7,279 nucleotides of DNA from NCBI GenBank assembly GCA_017626655.1, contig JAGAIH010000180.1:1-7279 (forward strand), in the 5' to 3' direction. The position numbers and the translations under genes were made by a program. Positions 1 to 5,724 of the stretch are shown piece by piece. The notes below the pieces were generated by a model. That model searched no databases, was not told the origin of the DNA, and saw only the letters and a list, made by a program, of their open reading frames with translations. The first letter of the stretch is position 1; every line of letters starts with the position of its first letter. This DNA comes from Clostridia bacterium. Its GTDB lineage: Bacteria > Bacillota_A > Clostridia > Oscillospirales > CAG-272.

Positions 1-1123
1 GGTCAACGCCGTCACAGGCCAGTCCCTGTCGGTGGTCTCCGACGTGGCCGGCACCACCACCGACCCCGTCAAGAAGGCCATGGAGCTTTTGCCCCTGGGC
101 CCCGTGGTCATCATCGACACCCCCGGTCTGGACGACGAGGGGATGCTGGGTGAATTGCGCGTCCAAAAAGCCCGTGAGGTGCTGGCCACCGTCCATATCG
201 CCGTGCTGGTGGTAGACGCCGCCCGCGGCATGACTGAGCTGGACAATACCCTCGTCTCACTCTTTGAGGAGCGCAAGCTCCCCTATCTCATCGCCCTCAA
301 TAAGTGCGACCTCCTCCCCGTCCCTCCCGCCGCCGAGGGCGACCGCCACCCCGTCAGCGCGGCTACGGGCCTGGGCGTCCATGAGCTGAAGGAGGCCATC
401 GCCGCCCACGCCAAAGGTCTGGGGAACGACCGCAAGCTGATCTCCGACCTCTTGAAGCCCGACGATCTGGTGGTGCTGGTCATCCCCATCGACGAATCCG
501 CCCCCAAGGGCCGCCTTATCCTCCCCCAGCAGAACACCATCCGCGACATTCTGGACAGCCACTGCACCGTGGTGGCCTGCCAGGATACCGAGCTGAAGAA
601 GACCCTCTCCATGCTGGCGGTCAAGCCCGCTCTGATCGTCACCGACTCCCAGGCCTTCGGCAGAGTTGCAAAGGATGTCCCCGACGGTATCCCCCTGACC
701 TCCTTCTCCATCCTCTTCGCCCGCTACAAGGGCGATCTTCCCTCCCTCGTAAGGGGCGCGGCGGCGCTCTCCACCCTGAAGGACGGGGACCGCGTAGTCA
801 TCGCCGAGGGCTGTACCCACCACCGCCAGTGCGGGGATATCGGATCCGTGAAGATCCCCCGCTGGGTGGAGCAGTTCTCGGGAGCCAAGCCCCAATATAC
901 CTTTACCTCGGGCGGTGAGTTCCCAGCCGACCTATCGGACTACAGACTCATCATCCATTGCGGCGGCTGTATGCTCAACGAAAAGGAGATGGCCCACCGC
1001 ATGGAGACTGCCGAAAAGGCAGGCGTCCCCATGGTCAACTACGGCGTTGCCATCGCCCACATCCACGGCATCCTCAAAAAGAGCCTGGCTCCCTTCCCCG
1101 AGGTGCTGGCCATGCTGGAGTGA
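1..1123 (+). CDS. hydF: [FeFe]-hydrogenase maturation GTPase HydF (5' truncated)
   Basis: HydF is the GTPase scaffold on which the 2Fe subcluster of [FeFe]-hydrogenase is assembled, with HydE and HydG, before transfer to the hydrogenase; it is cytoplasmic. The frame is open from base 2, so the start lies upstream. About 373 residues are present against roughly 400-410 for the family; the missing part holds the P-loop (G1). Visible GTPase motifs are GTTTDPV (G2, bases 50-70), DTPG (G3, 116-127), NKCD (G4, 299-310) and SAATG (G5, 356-370). The C-terminal third carries the HydF [4Fe-4S] site: CTH at 812-820 and HCGGC at 956-970, separated by 45 residues, which fits the family pattern CxH-x(44-53)-HCxxC. 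The gene stops with TGA at 1121-1123, just before a strong terminator. hydE and hydG may lie upstream, outside the window. The Cys cluster makes the assignment very secure. Confidence 0.96.
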   Translation, partial: VNAVTGQSLSVVSDVAGTTTDPVKKAMELLPLGPVVIIDTPGLDDEGMLGELRVQKAREVLATVHIAVLVVDAARGMTELDNTLVSLFEERKLPYLIALNKCDLLPVPPAAEGDRHPVSAATGLGVHELKEAIAAHAKGLGNDRKLISDLLKPDDLVVLVIPIDESAPKGRLILPQQNTIRDILDSHCTVVACQDTELKKTLSMLAVKPALIVTDSQAFGRVAKDVPDGIPLTSFSILFARYKGDLPSLVRGAAALSTLKDGDRVVIAEGCTHHRQCGDIGSVKIPRWVEQFSGAKPQYTFTSGGEFPADLSDYRLIIHCGGCMLNEKEMAHRMETAEKAGVPMVNYGVAIAHIHGILKKSLAPFPEVLAMLE

Positions 1124-1135
1124 TCCCGCCGCACG

Positions 1136-1180
1136 AAAAAAAGACCGTTAAGGCTCAAATCCTTAACGGTCTGTTTTTTC
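1136..1180. terminator. Bidirectional intrinsic terminator between hydF and glpP
   Basis: A perfect 11-bp inverted repeat pairs 1143-1153 (GACCGTTAAGG) with 1161-1171 (CCTTAACGGTC) around a 7-nt loop. It is preceded by seven A (1136-1142) and followed by TGTTTTTT (1172-1179). Read on + it ends hydF. Read on - the A-run becomes the U-tract and ends glpP, whose stop codon is six bases beyond the repeat. Its position between two convergent stop codons supports use in both directions. Confidence 0.92.
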
Positions 1181-1185
1181 ATCTA

Positions 1186-1740
1186 TCAGAGCGACCACAG
1201 TTCCCGCGCCCCCGTCGAGATCGCCGCCGCCCCCGCGCCCAGGGCCTTGTAGATCTCCTCCTTGGTCTCAATCAGCCCCCCCGCGATAACGGGGATGGCG
1301 GTCTCGGAGGCCATGCGGGTCACCGCCTTGTAGGCGATGCCGGGGAGCAGCTCGATCATGTCGGGGCGGGTCTGGCGGATGCTCTCCAGGGCGGTGGAGA
1401 CGGATCGGGAATCCACCATGAAGAACCGCTGGATGCAGGTGATCCCCGCTTCCCTGGCGGCGTGGATGCATCCCGAGCGGGTGGAGATGATGCCGTCTGG
1501 CTTCATGGAGGCCAGAAACTCCACGCCCGCCGCGTCCTTGGACAAGCCCTCCACCAGGTCCATGTGGATGAAGAGCTTCTTCCCCGCCTCGCGGGCCAGC
1601 TCCATACGGCGGCCCAGATTGGACAGGGTGGCGTGGAGGAGGAAAACGATCTCCACGTCGGAGGACAGGGCGGTCTTCAGCTCCTCGGCAGTCTTGACGG
1701 CGGTGATGACGGGGCTTTCTTCAAAGTAGAGTCGGGGCAT
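1186..1740 (-). CDS. glpP: Glycerol-3-phosphate-responsive antiterminator GlpP
   Basis: GlpP is a cytoplasmic RNA-binding regulator with a TIM-barrel-like fold. In Bacillus subtilis it binds glycerol-3-phosphate and lets RNA polymerase read through a terminator in the glpD leader. This 184-residue protein has the usual family length. It shows the conserved stretches ISTRSGCIHAAREAG (residues 85-99), QRFFMVDS (104-111), IELLPGIAYKA (129-139) and IPVIAGGLIETKEEI (149-163), ending in AISTGARELW (173-182), which resembles a phosphate-binding barrel end. I chose the ATG at 1738-1740 because AAAGGAG (1747-1753) lies six bases upstream; an in-frame ATG at 1792-1794 would add 18 residues but has no ribosome binding site. 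It is probably co-transcribed with the upstream acetyltransferase gene. Its likely target is the leader of the dehydrogenase operon at 4069-5517, although GNAT and a promoter separate the two transcription units. The target is inferred; the family call is secure. Confidence 0.93.
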   Translation of the reverse strand: MPRLYFEESPVITAVKTAEELKTALSSDVEIVFLLHATLSNLGRRMELAREAGKKLFIHMDLVEGLSKDAAGVEFLASMKPDGIISTRSGCIHAAREAGITCIQRFFMVDSRSVSTALESIRQTRPDMIELLPGIAYKAVTRMASETAIPVIAGGLIETKEEIYKALGAGAAAISTGARELWSL

Positions 1741-1769
1741 GGGAGGCTCCTTTCGGGAATGCAAGATCT

Positions 1770-1784
1770 CCGAGCAAAGCTCGG
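1770..1784. repeat. Small perfect hairpin in the GNAT-glpP gap
   Basis: CCGAGC (1770-1775), loop AAA, GCTCGG (1779-1784). The 6-bp stem lies between the acetyltransferase stop and the glpP ribosome binding site. No U-tract follows on either strand, so it is not a standard terminator. It could affect mRNA stability or the ratio of the two products. Confidence 0.5.
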
Positions 1785-1804
1785 GCAAATGCAAAATGCA
1801 AAAT
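1785..1804. repeat. Short heptamer direct repeat (GCAAAAT units)
   Basis: On the + strand the run is GCAAAT, GCAAAAT, GCAAAAT: one shortened and two full 7-bp units directly after the hairpin at 1770-1784. The AT-rich run is flanked by GC-rich genes. The 7-bp period matches that of the larger element at 6148-6307, but the unit sequence differs. Confidence 0.5.
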
Positions 1805-1810
1805 TATTTA

Positions 1811-2257
1811 TCAGACAAGGCTTTTCAGGTATATGGAGACTTGATTGCCTTTGGCGTTGGTATAGACCGCGCCGCTCGTCTCATAGCCCAGAGCCGTGTG
1901 AAGGGCAATGCTGGCGGTGTTGTCGGTGCGTATCTGTTGGGAGACGATTTTGTAGCCCTTTTGGTGCGCCAGCTCCATGGCCAGGATCATGGCCTCCTTG
2001 GCGTAGCCCCGACGGCGGTACGGGGAAAATATCTCGGGGCCGATGGAGACCGCCTCGGAGGTGTGCTGATACAGGGAGATCGTCCCCACAAGAGTCTCAC
2101 CCTGCCACACGCCCAGCATGGCGAAGTCGCGGCCATTGTGCTTCCCCGTATTCCATTCCGCGATCAAGGCCTTGACCTCCGCGGGATCCATATGGGGATC
2201 CAGGGCTTCCCGAAGAAGGGGCACTTGATGATCGGTAAAGGCTCGTAAGGTGATCAT
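1811..2257 (-). CDS. GNAT-family N-acetyltransferase
   Basis: The product is a 148-residue single-domain acetyltransferase, predicted to move an acetyl group from acetyl-CoA to an amine of unknown identity. The acetyl-CoA pyrophosphate loop is YRRRGYAKEAM (residues 80-90, the family's Q/R-x-x-G-x-G/A motif), preceded by the strand with IGPEIFSP (72-79). The downstream segment RTDNTASIALHTALGYE (110-126) matches the N-x-A-S...L-G-F/Y region of RimI-like members. The ATG at 2255-2257 has an excellent AAGGAGGAG (2265-2273) seven bases upstream. A sigma-A promoter at 2291-2319 precedes it, and glpP follows after about 70 bases, so the two probably share a transcript. The substrate cannot be told from sequence; a link with glycerol metabolism is only positional. 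Family call secure, function open. Confidence 0.88.
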   Translation of the reverse strand: MITLRAFTDHQVPLLREALDPHMDPAEVKALIAEWNTGKHNGRDFAMLGVWQGETLVGTISLYQHTSEAVSIGPEIFSPYRRRGYAKEAMILAMELAHQKGYKIVSQQIRTDNTASIALHTALGYETSGAVYTNAKGNQVSIYLKSLV

Positions 2258-2290
2258 GGGGTCGCTCCTCCTTCTTCTTGTATTATCCCT

Positions 2291-2319
2291 ATCATAACAC
2301 AGGATCCGCGGAAAGTCAA
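2291..2319 (-). promoter_or_regulatory. Sigma-A promoter for GNAT-glpP
   Basis: On the - strand, TTGACT (2314-2319) and TATGAT (2291-2296) are separated by exactly 17 bp (2297-2313), each one mismatch from consensus. The predicted start is near 2284, giving a leader of about 25-30 nt before the acetyltransferase ATG. The -35 box lies in the loop region of the palindrome at 2301-2335, and one palindrome arm fills most of the spacer. Confidence 0.75.
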
Positions 2320-2339
2320 CCCCTCCGCGGATCCTTTTT
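2301..2339 (+). terminator. Terminator-like palindrome overlapping a promoter
   Basis: A 12-bp perfect inverted repeat pairs 2301-2312 (AGGATCCGCGGA) with 2324-2335 (TCCGCGGATCCT) around an 11-nt loop, followed on + by TTTTT (2335-2339). By shape this is a + strand intrinsic terminator, yet no + strand gene lies upstream for more than 1 kb. On - it follows the DUF1667 stop by about 30 bases but has only a poor U-tract (TGTGTT). It may end the dehydrogenase operon on -, block antisense transcription on +, or be an operator, since each arm contains the 8-bp palindrome TCCGCGGA with centres 19 bp apart. Confidence 0.55.
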
Positions 2340-2370
2340 ATGAATCGGTTTTCAATGATCCCTCGTGAGA

Positions 2371-2739
2371 TCAGCCTCTGTTGGCCGTAGCCACGATATT
2401 CGCGCCCGTCCCCAACAGATCAGGGAGCAGAATATCCCCGATCCGCACCACGGCGGGAGCGGACAGAGCATTGACCGCCTTCATGGCCTCGAACAAAAGC
2501 TCGCGGGGGATGGCGCGGTCGGTCTTGCAGGGGACCACGCCGCCGTCCACGGTGGGCGCGGTGGTGGTCAGCACGCGGGTGGGGTGGGTGCACTCGGCGG
2601 TGGCGTAATCCACGCCCCGCTTACAGCCCTGGCCCTCCACGGAAACAACGGGATTCTCCAGGTCGGAGTCCAGCGTCACGGTGAGGGTACAGCCCCGGGG
2701 GCAAACGATACAGGTGAGATTCTTTTTGGTGATAGCCAT
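2371..2739 (-). CDS. DUF1667 Cys-rich protein, third subunit of the GlpA-like operon
   Basis: This 122-residue soluble protein is of the DUF1667 type, a family often found beside GlpA-like dehydrogenases in anaerobes. The N-terminus has CIVCPRGC (Cys10, Cys13, Cys17), then GQGCKRG (Cys39), and further Cys50 and Cys71. The C-x2-C-x3-C...C spacing resembles the [4Fe-4S] site at the N-terminus of molybdopterin oxidoreductases, so I infer a cluster and an electron-carrier or cofactor-related role. The biochemical function is not established to my knowledge. Its ATG overlaps the TAA of the preceding oxidoreductase by one base (TAATG), with AGGGAGG (2749-2755) nine bases upstream, which implies translational coupling and a likely complex. 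It takes the place that GlpC holds in the E. coli glpABC operon. The family call rests on motif recognition and context. Confidence 0.85.
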   Translation of the reverse strand: MAITKKNLTCIVCPRGCTLTVTLDSDLENPVVSVEGQGCKRGVDYATAECTHPTRVLTTTAPTVDGGVVPCKTDRAIPRELLFEAMKAVNALSAPAVVRIGDILLPDLLGTGANIVATANRG

Positions 2740-4067
2740 TACGCGTTGCCTCCCTTCTTGGCGGATTCTTCAATGGACACAAGCAGAGTGTCAGCGGTGG
2801 TCGCGGTCAGATCGGCGGCCTTGATGGTGATGGTCTCCATCTCGCCGGGGGCGACCTTGATGCGCTTCTTCTTGGAGATGACGTTACTATCCACACCACC
2901 CTCGCGGACGGTCACGGTGACGTCGCGGTAGATGTCGGAGGGTCGGAAGTAGACGGTGACGTCGGCGGTGTTCTCGGTGACGGTGACCGCCTGGGGCACG
3001 GTGTAGCGCACCTTGCCGTCGGTCTTGAGGGCGATGGTTCTGCCCTCGGTCAGCTCGCCCCGCAGATGGGCGGCGGCAGAGGTGCCTGCCAGAGCGGCCT
3101 CCTCGGAAACGTAATCCACCAGATCGTGGACGTGGAGGACGTTACCGCAGGCAAAGACACCCTTCAGAGAGGTCTGGCGGTACTGGTCCACGGTCGCGCC
3201 GCCGGTGATGCCGTCCATGCCGATGTTCGCCCCGCGGGTCAGCTCGTTCTCGGGGATCAGACCGACGGAAAGGAGCAGGGTATCGCACTCGAAGTAGATC
3301 TCGGAGCCGGGGATGGGACGGCGCTTTTCGTCCACCTTAGAGACGGTGACACCCGTCAGACGCTCCTTGCCGTGGATCTGAGTCACGGTGTGGGACAGCA
3401 TCAGCGGGATGCCGAAATCGTCCAGACACTGGGTGATGTTGCGGGCCAGTCCACCCGAATAGGGCATCAGCTCGCAGACGGCCTTGACCTCGGCCCCCTC
3501 CAGGGTCATGCGGCGGGCCATGATGAGACCGATGTCACCCGAGCCCAGGATGACCACCTTACGGCCGGGCATATAGCCCTCCATGTTGACGAACCGCTGG
3601 GCAGTACCTGCGGAGAAGATGCCTGCGGGACGGGTACCCGCAATGTTCAAAGCGCCCTTGGAGCGTTCACGGCAGCCCATGGCCAGCACCACGGCGCCCG
3701 CGCGGAGGGTGAACATACCCTCGGCCTCGCTGATAGCGGTAACGTAGGCGGCCACGCCCTCCTCCTCGGAGGGGGTCACGTCCAGCACCGTCGCGCCGGT
3801 CTTGATGGCGATCCCGCGCTCCACCACCATCTTGTGGTAGCGGTCGGCGTACTCGGGGCCCGTCAGCTCCTCGCCGAAGCGGTGGAGGCCGAAGCCGTTG
3901 TGGATGCACTGGCGGAGGATACCGCCTGCGTTCAGGTCACGCTCCAGGATGACCATGTCGCGGACGCCATCGTCGTAGGCGGCCACAGCGGCGGCCATAC
4001 CGGCGGGGCCTCCGCCGATGACCACCAGAGCGGTGTAAGGAGCGGTCTTATCTACGTAGTTCTGCAT
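2739..4067 (-). CDS. NAD(P)/FAD-dependent oxidoreductase (second subunit of the GlpA-like operon)
   Basis: This 442-residue two-dinucleotide-fold flavoprotein belongs to the pyridine-nucleotide-disulfide oxidoreductase superfamily, in the branch that includes HcnB/SoxA-like alpha subunits. The FAD fold has VVIGGGPAGMAA (Gly18, Gly20, Gly23) with acidic Glu42 ending the second strand. CIHNGFG follows at 54-60. The second, presumably NAD(P)-binding, fold has GSGDIG at 175-180. The FAD-closing segment is GNVLHVHDLVDYVSEEA at 308-324. The last roughly 110 residues are beta-rich, rich in Thr and Val, and of unclear role. I see no CxxxxC redox disulfide of the classical disulfide reductases. The ATG at 4065-4067 is one base past the stop of the GlpA-like gene, with AAGGAGGG (4076-4083) eight bases upstream. 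I infer that it passes electrons from the GlpA-like subunit to NAD(P)+ or another acceptor. The acceptor is not known from sequence. Confidence 0.9.
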   Translation of the reverse strand: MQNYVDKTAPYTALVVIGGGPAGMAAAVAAYDDGVRDMVILERDLNAGGILRQCIHNGFGLHRFGEELTGPEYADRYHKMVVERGIAIKTGATVLDVTPSEEEGVAAYVTAISEAEGMFTLRAGAVVLAMGCRERSKGALNIAGTRPAGIFSAGTAQRFVNMEGYMPGRKVVILGSGDIGLIMARRMTLEGAEVKAVCELMPYSGGLARNITQCLDDFGIPLMLSHTVTQIHGKERLTGVTVSKVDEKRRPIPGSEIYFECDTLLLSVGLIPENELTRGANIGMDGITGGATVDQYRQTSLKGVFACGNVLHVHDLVDYVSEEAALAGTSAAAHLRGELTEGRTIALKTDGKVRYTVPQAVTVTENTADVTVYFRPSDIYRDVTVTVREGGVDSNVISKKKRIKVAPGEMETITIKAADLTATTADTLLVSIEESAKKGGNA

Positions 4068-4068
4068 A

Positions 4069-5517
4069 TCAGTTGCCCTCCTTCATGCCGCCTGCGGTCT
4101 TGGTGCGCCCCTTGTTGATGTAGGAGCCGTGACCGCACTTGGTGATGGCGTCGTAGGAAACGCCCCACTCGCGGGCGAGGATGCGGATCACCTCGGGGGA
4201 GCAGAAGCCGCCCTGGCAACGGCCCATACCGCCGCGAGTACGGCGCTTGACGGCGTCCACGTCGTAAGCGGGGGGATTGGCGTGGATGGCGGCCACCATC
4301 TCGCCCTCGGTGACCTCCTCACAGCGGCAGATGATGCGGCCGTAGCGGGAGTCCTTTTTGATCATCTCGTTCTTCTCGGCCACACTCATGTGACGGAAAG
4401 CGTCCATGGGAGCGCGGTTGGGGTTGTAGCTCTCCTTGGCGGTGAGGGTCAGACCCATACCGCGGAGCAGCTCCTCCACGTACTCGGCGATGGCGGGGGA
4501 GGAGGAGAGACCGGGGGACTCGATACCGCCCAGAATGACGGCATTGTTCTCGGCCTTGATGATGAAGTCACCCGTGCTGCCCACAGAGCGCAGACCGCAG
4601 AAGGAGGTGATGACCTTGCCGTAAGGCACGTTTGCCACGTTATCCCCCGCCTTGGCGCGGATGTCGGCGAAGCCCTCGGCGGTGGTGGCGGTGTCGGTCT
4701 TGTCCTCCATGTCGGTGGCGGTGGGGCCTACGATGAGGTTCCCGTGGACGGTGGGGCTCACCAGAACGCCCTTACCCATCTTGGTGGGGGTGTGGAAGAT
4801 GGTGCAGGAAGTGGTCTGCCCGCACTCCTTGTCCAAGAGCATATACTCGCCGCGGCGGGGGTGGACAGAGAAGGACTCGTCACCCAGCATACGGGCGATC
4901 TCGTCGGAGTACACGCCCGCGCTGTTGATGAGGTAGCGGGTCTCCACGGTGCGGCCGTCGGCGGCGGTGAGGGTATATCCCTGGGCGGTCTTTTCAATAG
5001 AAACCACCTCAAAGTTCAGAGCCAGCTCCGCGCCGTTGTCCATGGCGTTGCCCACGGCGGCGATGGTTAGGCCGTAGGGGCACACGATGGCACCCGTGGG
5101 CGCGTACAGAGCGCAGGACAGCTCGGGGTTCAGGTTGGGCTCCATCTCAAAAAGCTCCTCCTTCTCCACGATGCGGAGCCCCTCCACACCGTTCTGCACG
5201 CCCCGGCGGTAGATGGCCTCCACCTCGGAGCGCTCATTCTCAAAGGCCACCACCAGAGAGCCGTTGCGCTTGTAGCTGACCCCCAGCTCGGCGCAGACCT
5301 GCTCCATCATTTGGGAGCCGCGGACGTTCATGCGGGCCTTCATGGAGCCCTCCTTGGCATCAAAGCCCGCGTGGACGATGGCGGAGTTGGCGGCGGTAGC
5401 CCCGCGTGCCACGTCGTTCTCCTTGTCCACGATCAGGATACGCAGATCGTACGCGGCCAGTCTGCGGGCAATGAGACCGCCCACCACGCCCGCGCCGATC
5501 ACGGTAACGTCGTACAT
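4069..5517 (-). CDS. glpA: GlpA-like FAD-dependent glycerol-3-phosphate dehydrogenase with BFD-type [2Fe-2S] domain
   Basis: The 482-residue flavoprotein most likely oxidises sn-glycerol-3-phosphate to dihydroxyacetone phosphate. The N-terminal FAD fold has VIGAGVVGG (Gly8, Gly10, Gly13) and Asp31 at the ribose-binding position. The GlpA/GlpD-like stretch GATAANSAIVHAGFD follows. The C-terminal domain is of the BFD/[2Fe-2S] type found in E. coli GlpA: Cys397-x-Cys399, then Cys434-x4-Cys439 in RCQGGFC. I chose the ATG at 5515-5517, which gives a normal Rossmann start (MYDVTVIGAG) with AAAGGGG (5527-5533) nine bases upstream. A GTG at 5602-5604 would add 29 residues encoded by the leader terminator and has no ribosome binding site. 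No glycerol kinase or facilitator gene lies in the window. Related dehydrogenases act on 2-hydroxyglutarate or other hydroxyacids; the nearby glpP gene and leader terminator favour glycerol-3-phosphate. Confidence 0.88.
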   Translation of the reverse strand: MYDVTVIGAGVVGGLIARRLAAYDLRILIVDKENDVARGATAANSAIVHAGFDAKEGSMKARMNVRGSQMMEQVCAELGVSYKRNGSLVVAFENERSEVEAIYRRGVQNGVEGLRIVEKEELFEMEPNLNPELSCALYAPTGAIVCPYGLTIAAVGNAMDNGAELALNFEVVSIEKTAQGYTLTAADGRTVETRYLINSAGVYSDEIARMLGDESFSVHPRRGEYMLLDKECGQTTSCTIFHTPTKMGKGVLVSPTVHGNLIVGPTATDMEDKTDTATTAEGFADIRAKAGDNVANVPYGKVITSFCGLRSVGSTGDFIIKAENNAVILGGIESPGLSSSPAIAEYVEELLRGMGLTLTAKESYNPNRAPMDAFRHMSVAEKNEMIKKDSRYGRIICRCEEVTEGEMVAAIHANPPAYDVDAVKRRTRGGMGRCQGGFCSPEVIRILAREWGVSYDAITKCGHGSYINKGRTKTAGGMKEGN

Positions 5518-5550
5518 AATTCTATTCCCCTTTCGATTCTCTCCGAACAT

Positions 5551-5600
5551 AAAAAAGACGCAAAACAGGCGCGGGAAAAAAGACCCGGCCCTCTGCGTCT
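5551..5600 (-). terminator. Leader terminator of the GlpA-like operon, probable GlpP target
   Basis: On the - strand the leader holds AGACGCA (5594-5600) pairing with TGCGTCT (5556-5562). An inner stem pairs GGCCGGG (5584-5590) with CCCG-C-GCC (5568-5575, one bulged C) around a T-rich loop. A T-run (5551-5556) follows at once. The structure begins about 25 nt after the predicted start site and ends 17 bases before the ribosome binding site, so unrelieved termination would silence the operon. GlpP-controlled leaders in B. subtilis have this layout. Direct control here is inferred. Confidence 0.8.
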
Positions 5601-5630
5601 CCACATCTCGGCATCGTTCCGTATGAAAAC

Positions 5631-5659
5631 ATTATACCACACAAGACTTTTTTTGTCAA
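5631..5659 (-). promoter_or_regulatory. Consensus sigma-A promoter of the GlpA-like operon
   Basis: On the - strand a perfect TTGACA (5654-5659) and a perfect TATAAT (5631-5636) are separated by 17 bp (5637-5653) that begin with an A-tract. The predicted start is near 5624, giving a leader of about 107 nt that contains the terminator at 5551-5600. With so strong a promoter, the main control point is likely after initiation. Confidence 0.9.
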
Positions 5660-5674
5660 GTTCCCTTTTGGCGC

Positions 5675-5690
5675 AAAAAATTACAAAAAA
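5675..5690 (+). promoter_or_regulatory. Phased A-tracts, probable UP element of the gntR promoter
   Basis: Two A6 runs (5675-5680 and 5685-5690) start exactly 10 bp apart. Relative to the gntR start near 5730 they fall at about -55 to -50 and -45 to -40, where the RNA polymerase alpha subunit contacts UP elements. In-phase A-tracts also bend DNA. They lie between the two back-to-back -35 boxes, so they could affect both promoters. Confidence 0.5.
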
Positions 5691-5694
5691 CCTA

Positions 5695-5723
5695 TTGACA
5701 AGTCCCTGTGTCTGTGCTATAAT
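5695..5723 (+). promoter_or_regulatory. Consensus sigma-A promoter of gntR and the ABC operon
   Basis: A perfect TTGACA (5695-5700), 17-bp spacer (5701-5717) and perfect TATAAT (5718-5723). The start is expected near 5730, leaving about 32 nt before the gntR ATG. The -10 box overlaps the first copy of a 10-bp direct repeat, and a palindromic operator covers the start site. Confidence 0.9.
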
Positions 5724-5724
5724 G

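Noticed and set aside
257..895. Long - strand open frame of 212 codons opposite hydF
   Set aside because: It is antisense to a gene with clear HydF motifs. The translation is Gly/Asp/Val-rich and low-complexity, as expected from GC-rich shadow frames, with no ribosome binding site.
958..2175. + strand open frame of 405 codons across the hydF end, terminator, glpP and GNAT
   Set aside because: It runs through a strong terminator and antisense to two recognisable genes. Its composition is Arg/Gly/Pro-rich with no family resemblance.
2365..2931. + strand open frame of 188 codons
   Set aside because: It lies antisense to the DUF1667 and oxidoreductase genes, with no ribosome binding site or recognisable domain.
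3066..4118. + strand open frame of 350 codons
   Set aside because: It is antisense to the FAD oxidoreductase. The translation is His/Gly/Ala/Asp-rich, typical of a mirrored GC-rich gene.
4129..5070. + strand open frame of 313 codons
   Set aside because: It is antisense to the GlpA-like gene, whose FAD and [2Fe-2S] motifs are intact. Low-complexity Gly/His/Val composition.
5522..5614. Possible 30-codon leader peptide on - from ATG 5612-5614 to TAG just before glpA
   Set aside because: No convincing ribosome binding site, and its codons are those forced by the terminator hairpin and T-runs. There is no run of regulatory codons as in amino acid attenuators.
5620..5636. Possible CcpA (cre) site near the GlpA-like promoter (TGAAAACATTATACCA-like)
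   Set aside because: It lacks the central CG and the symmetry of the cre consensus.
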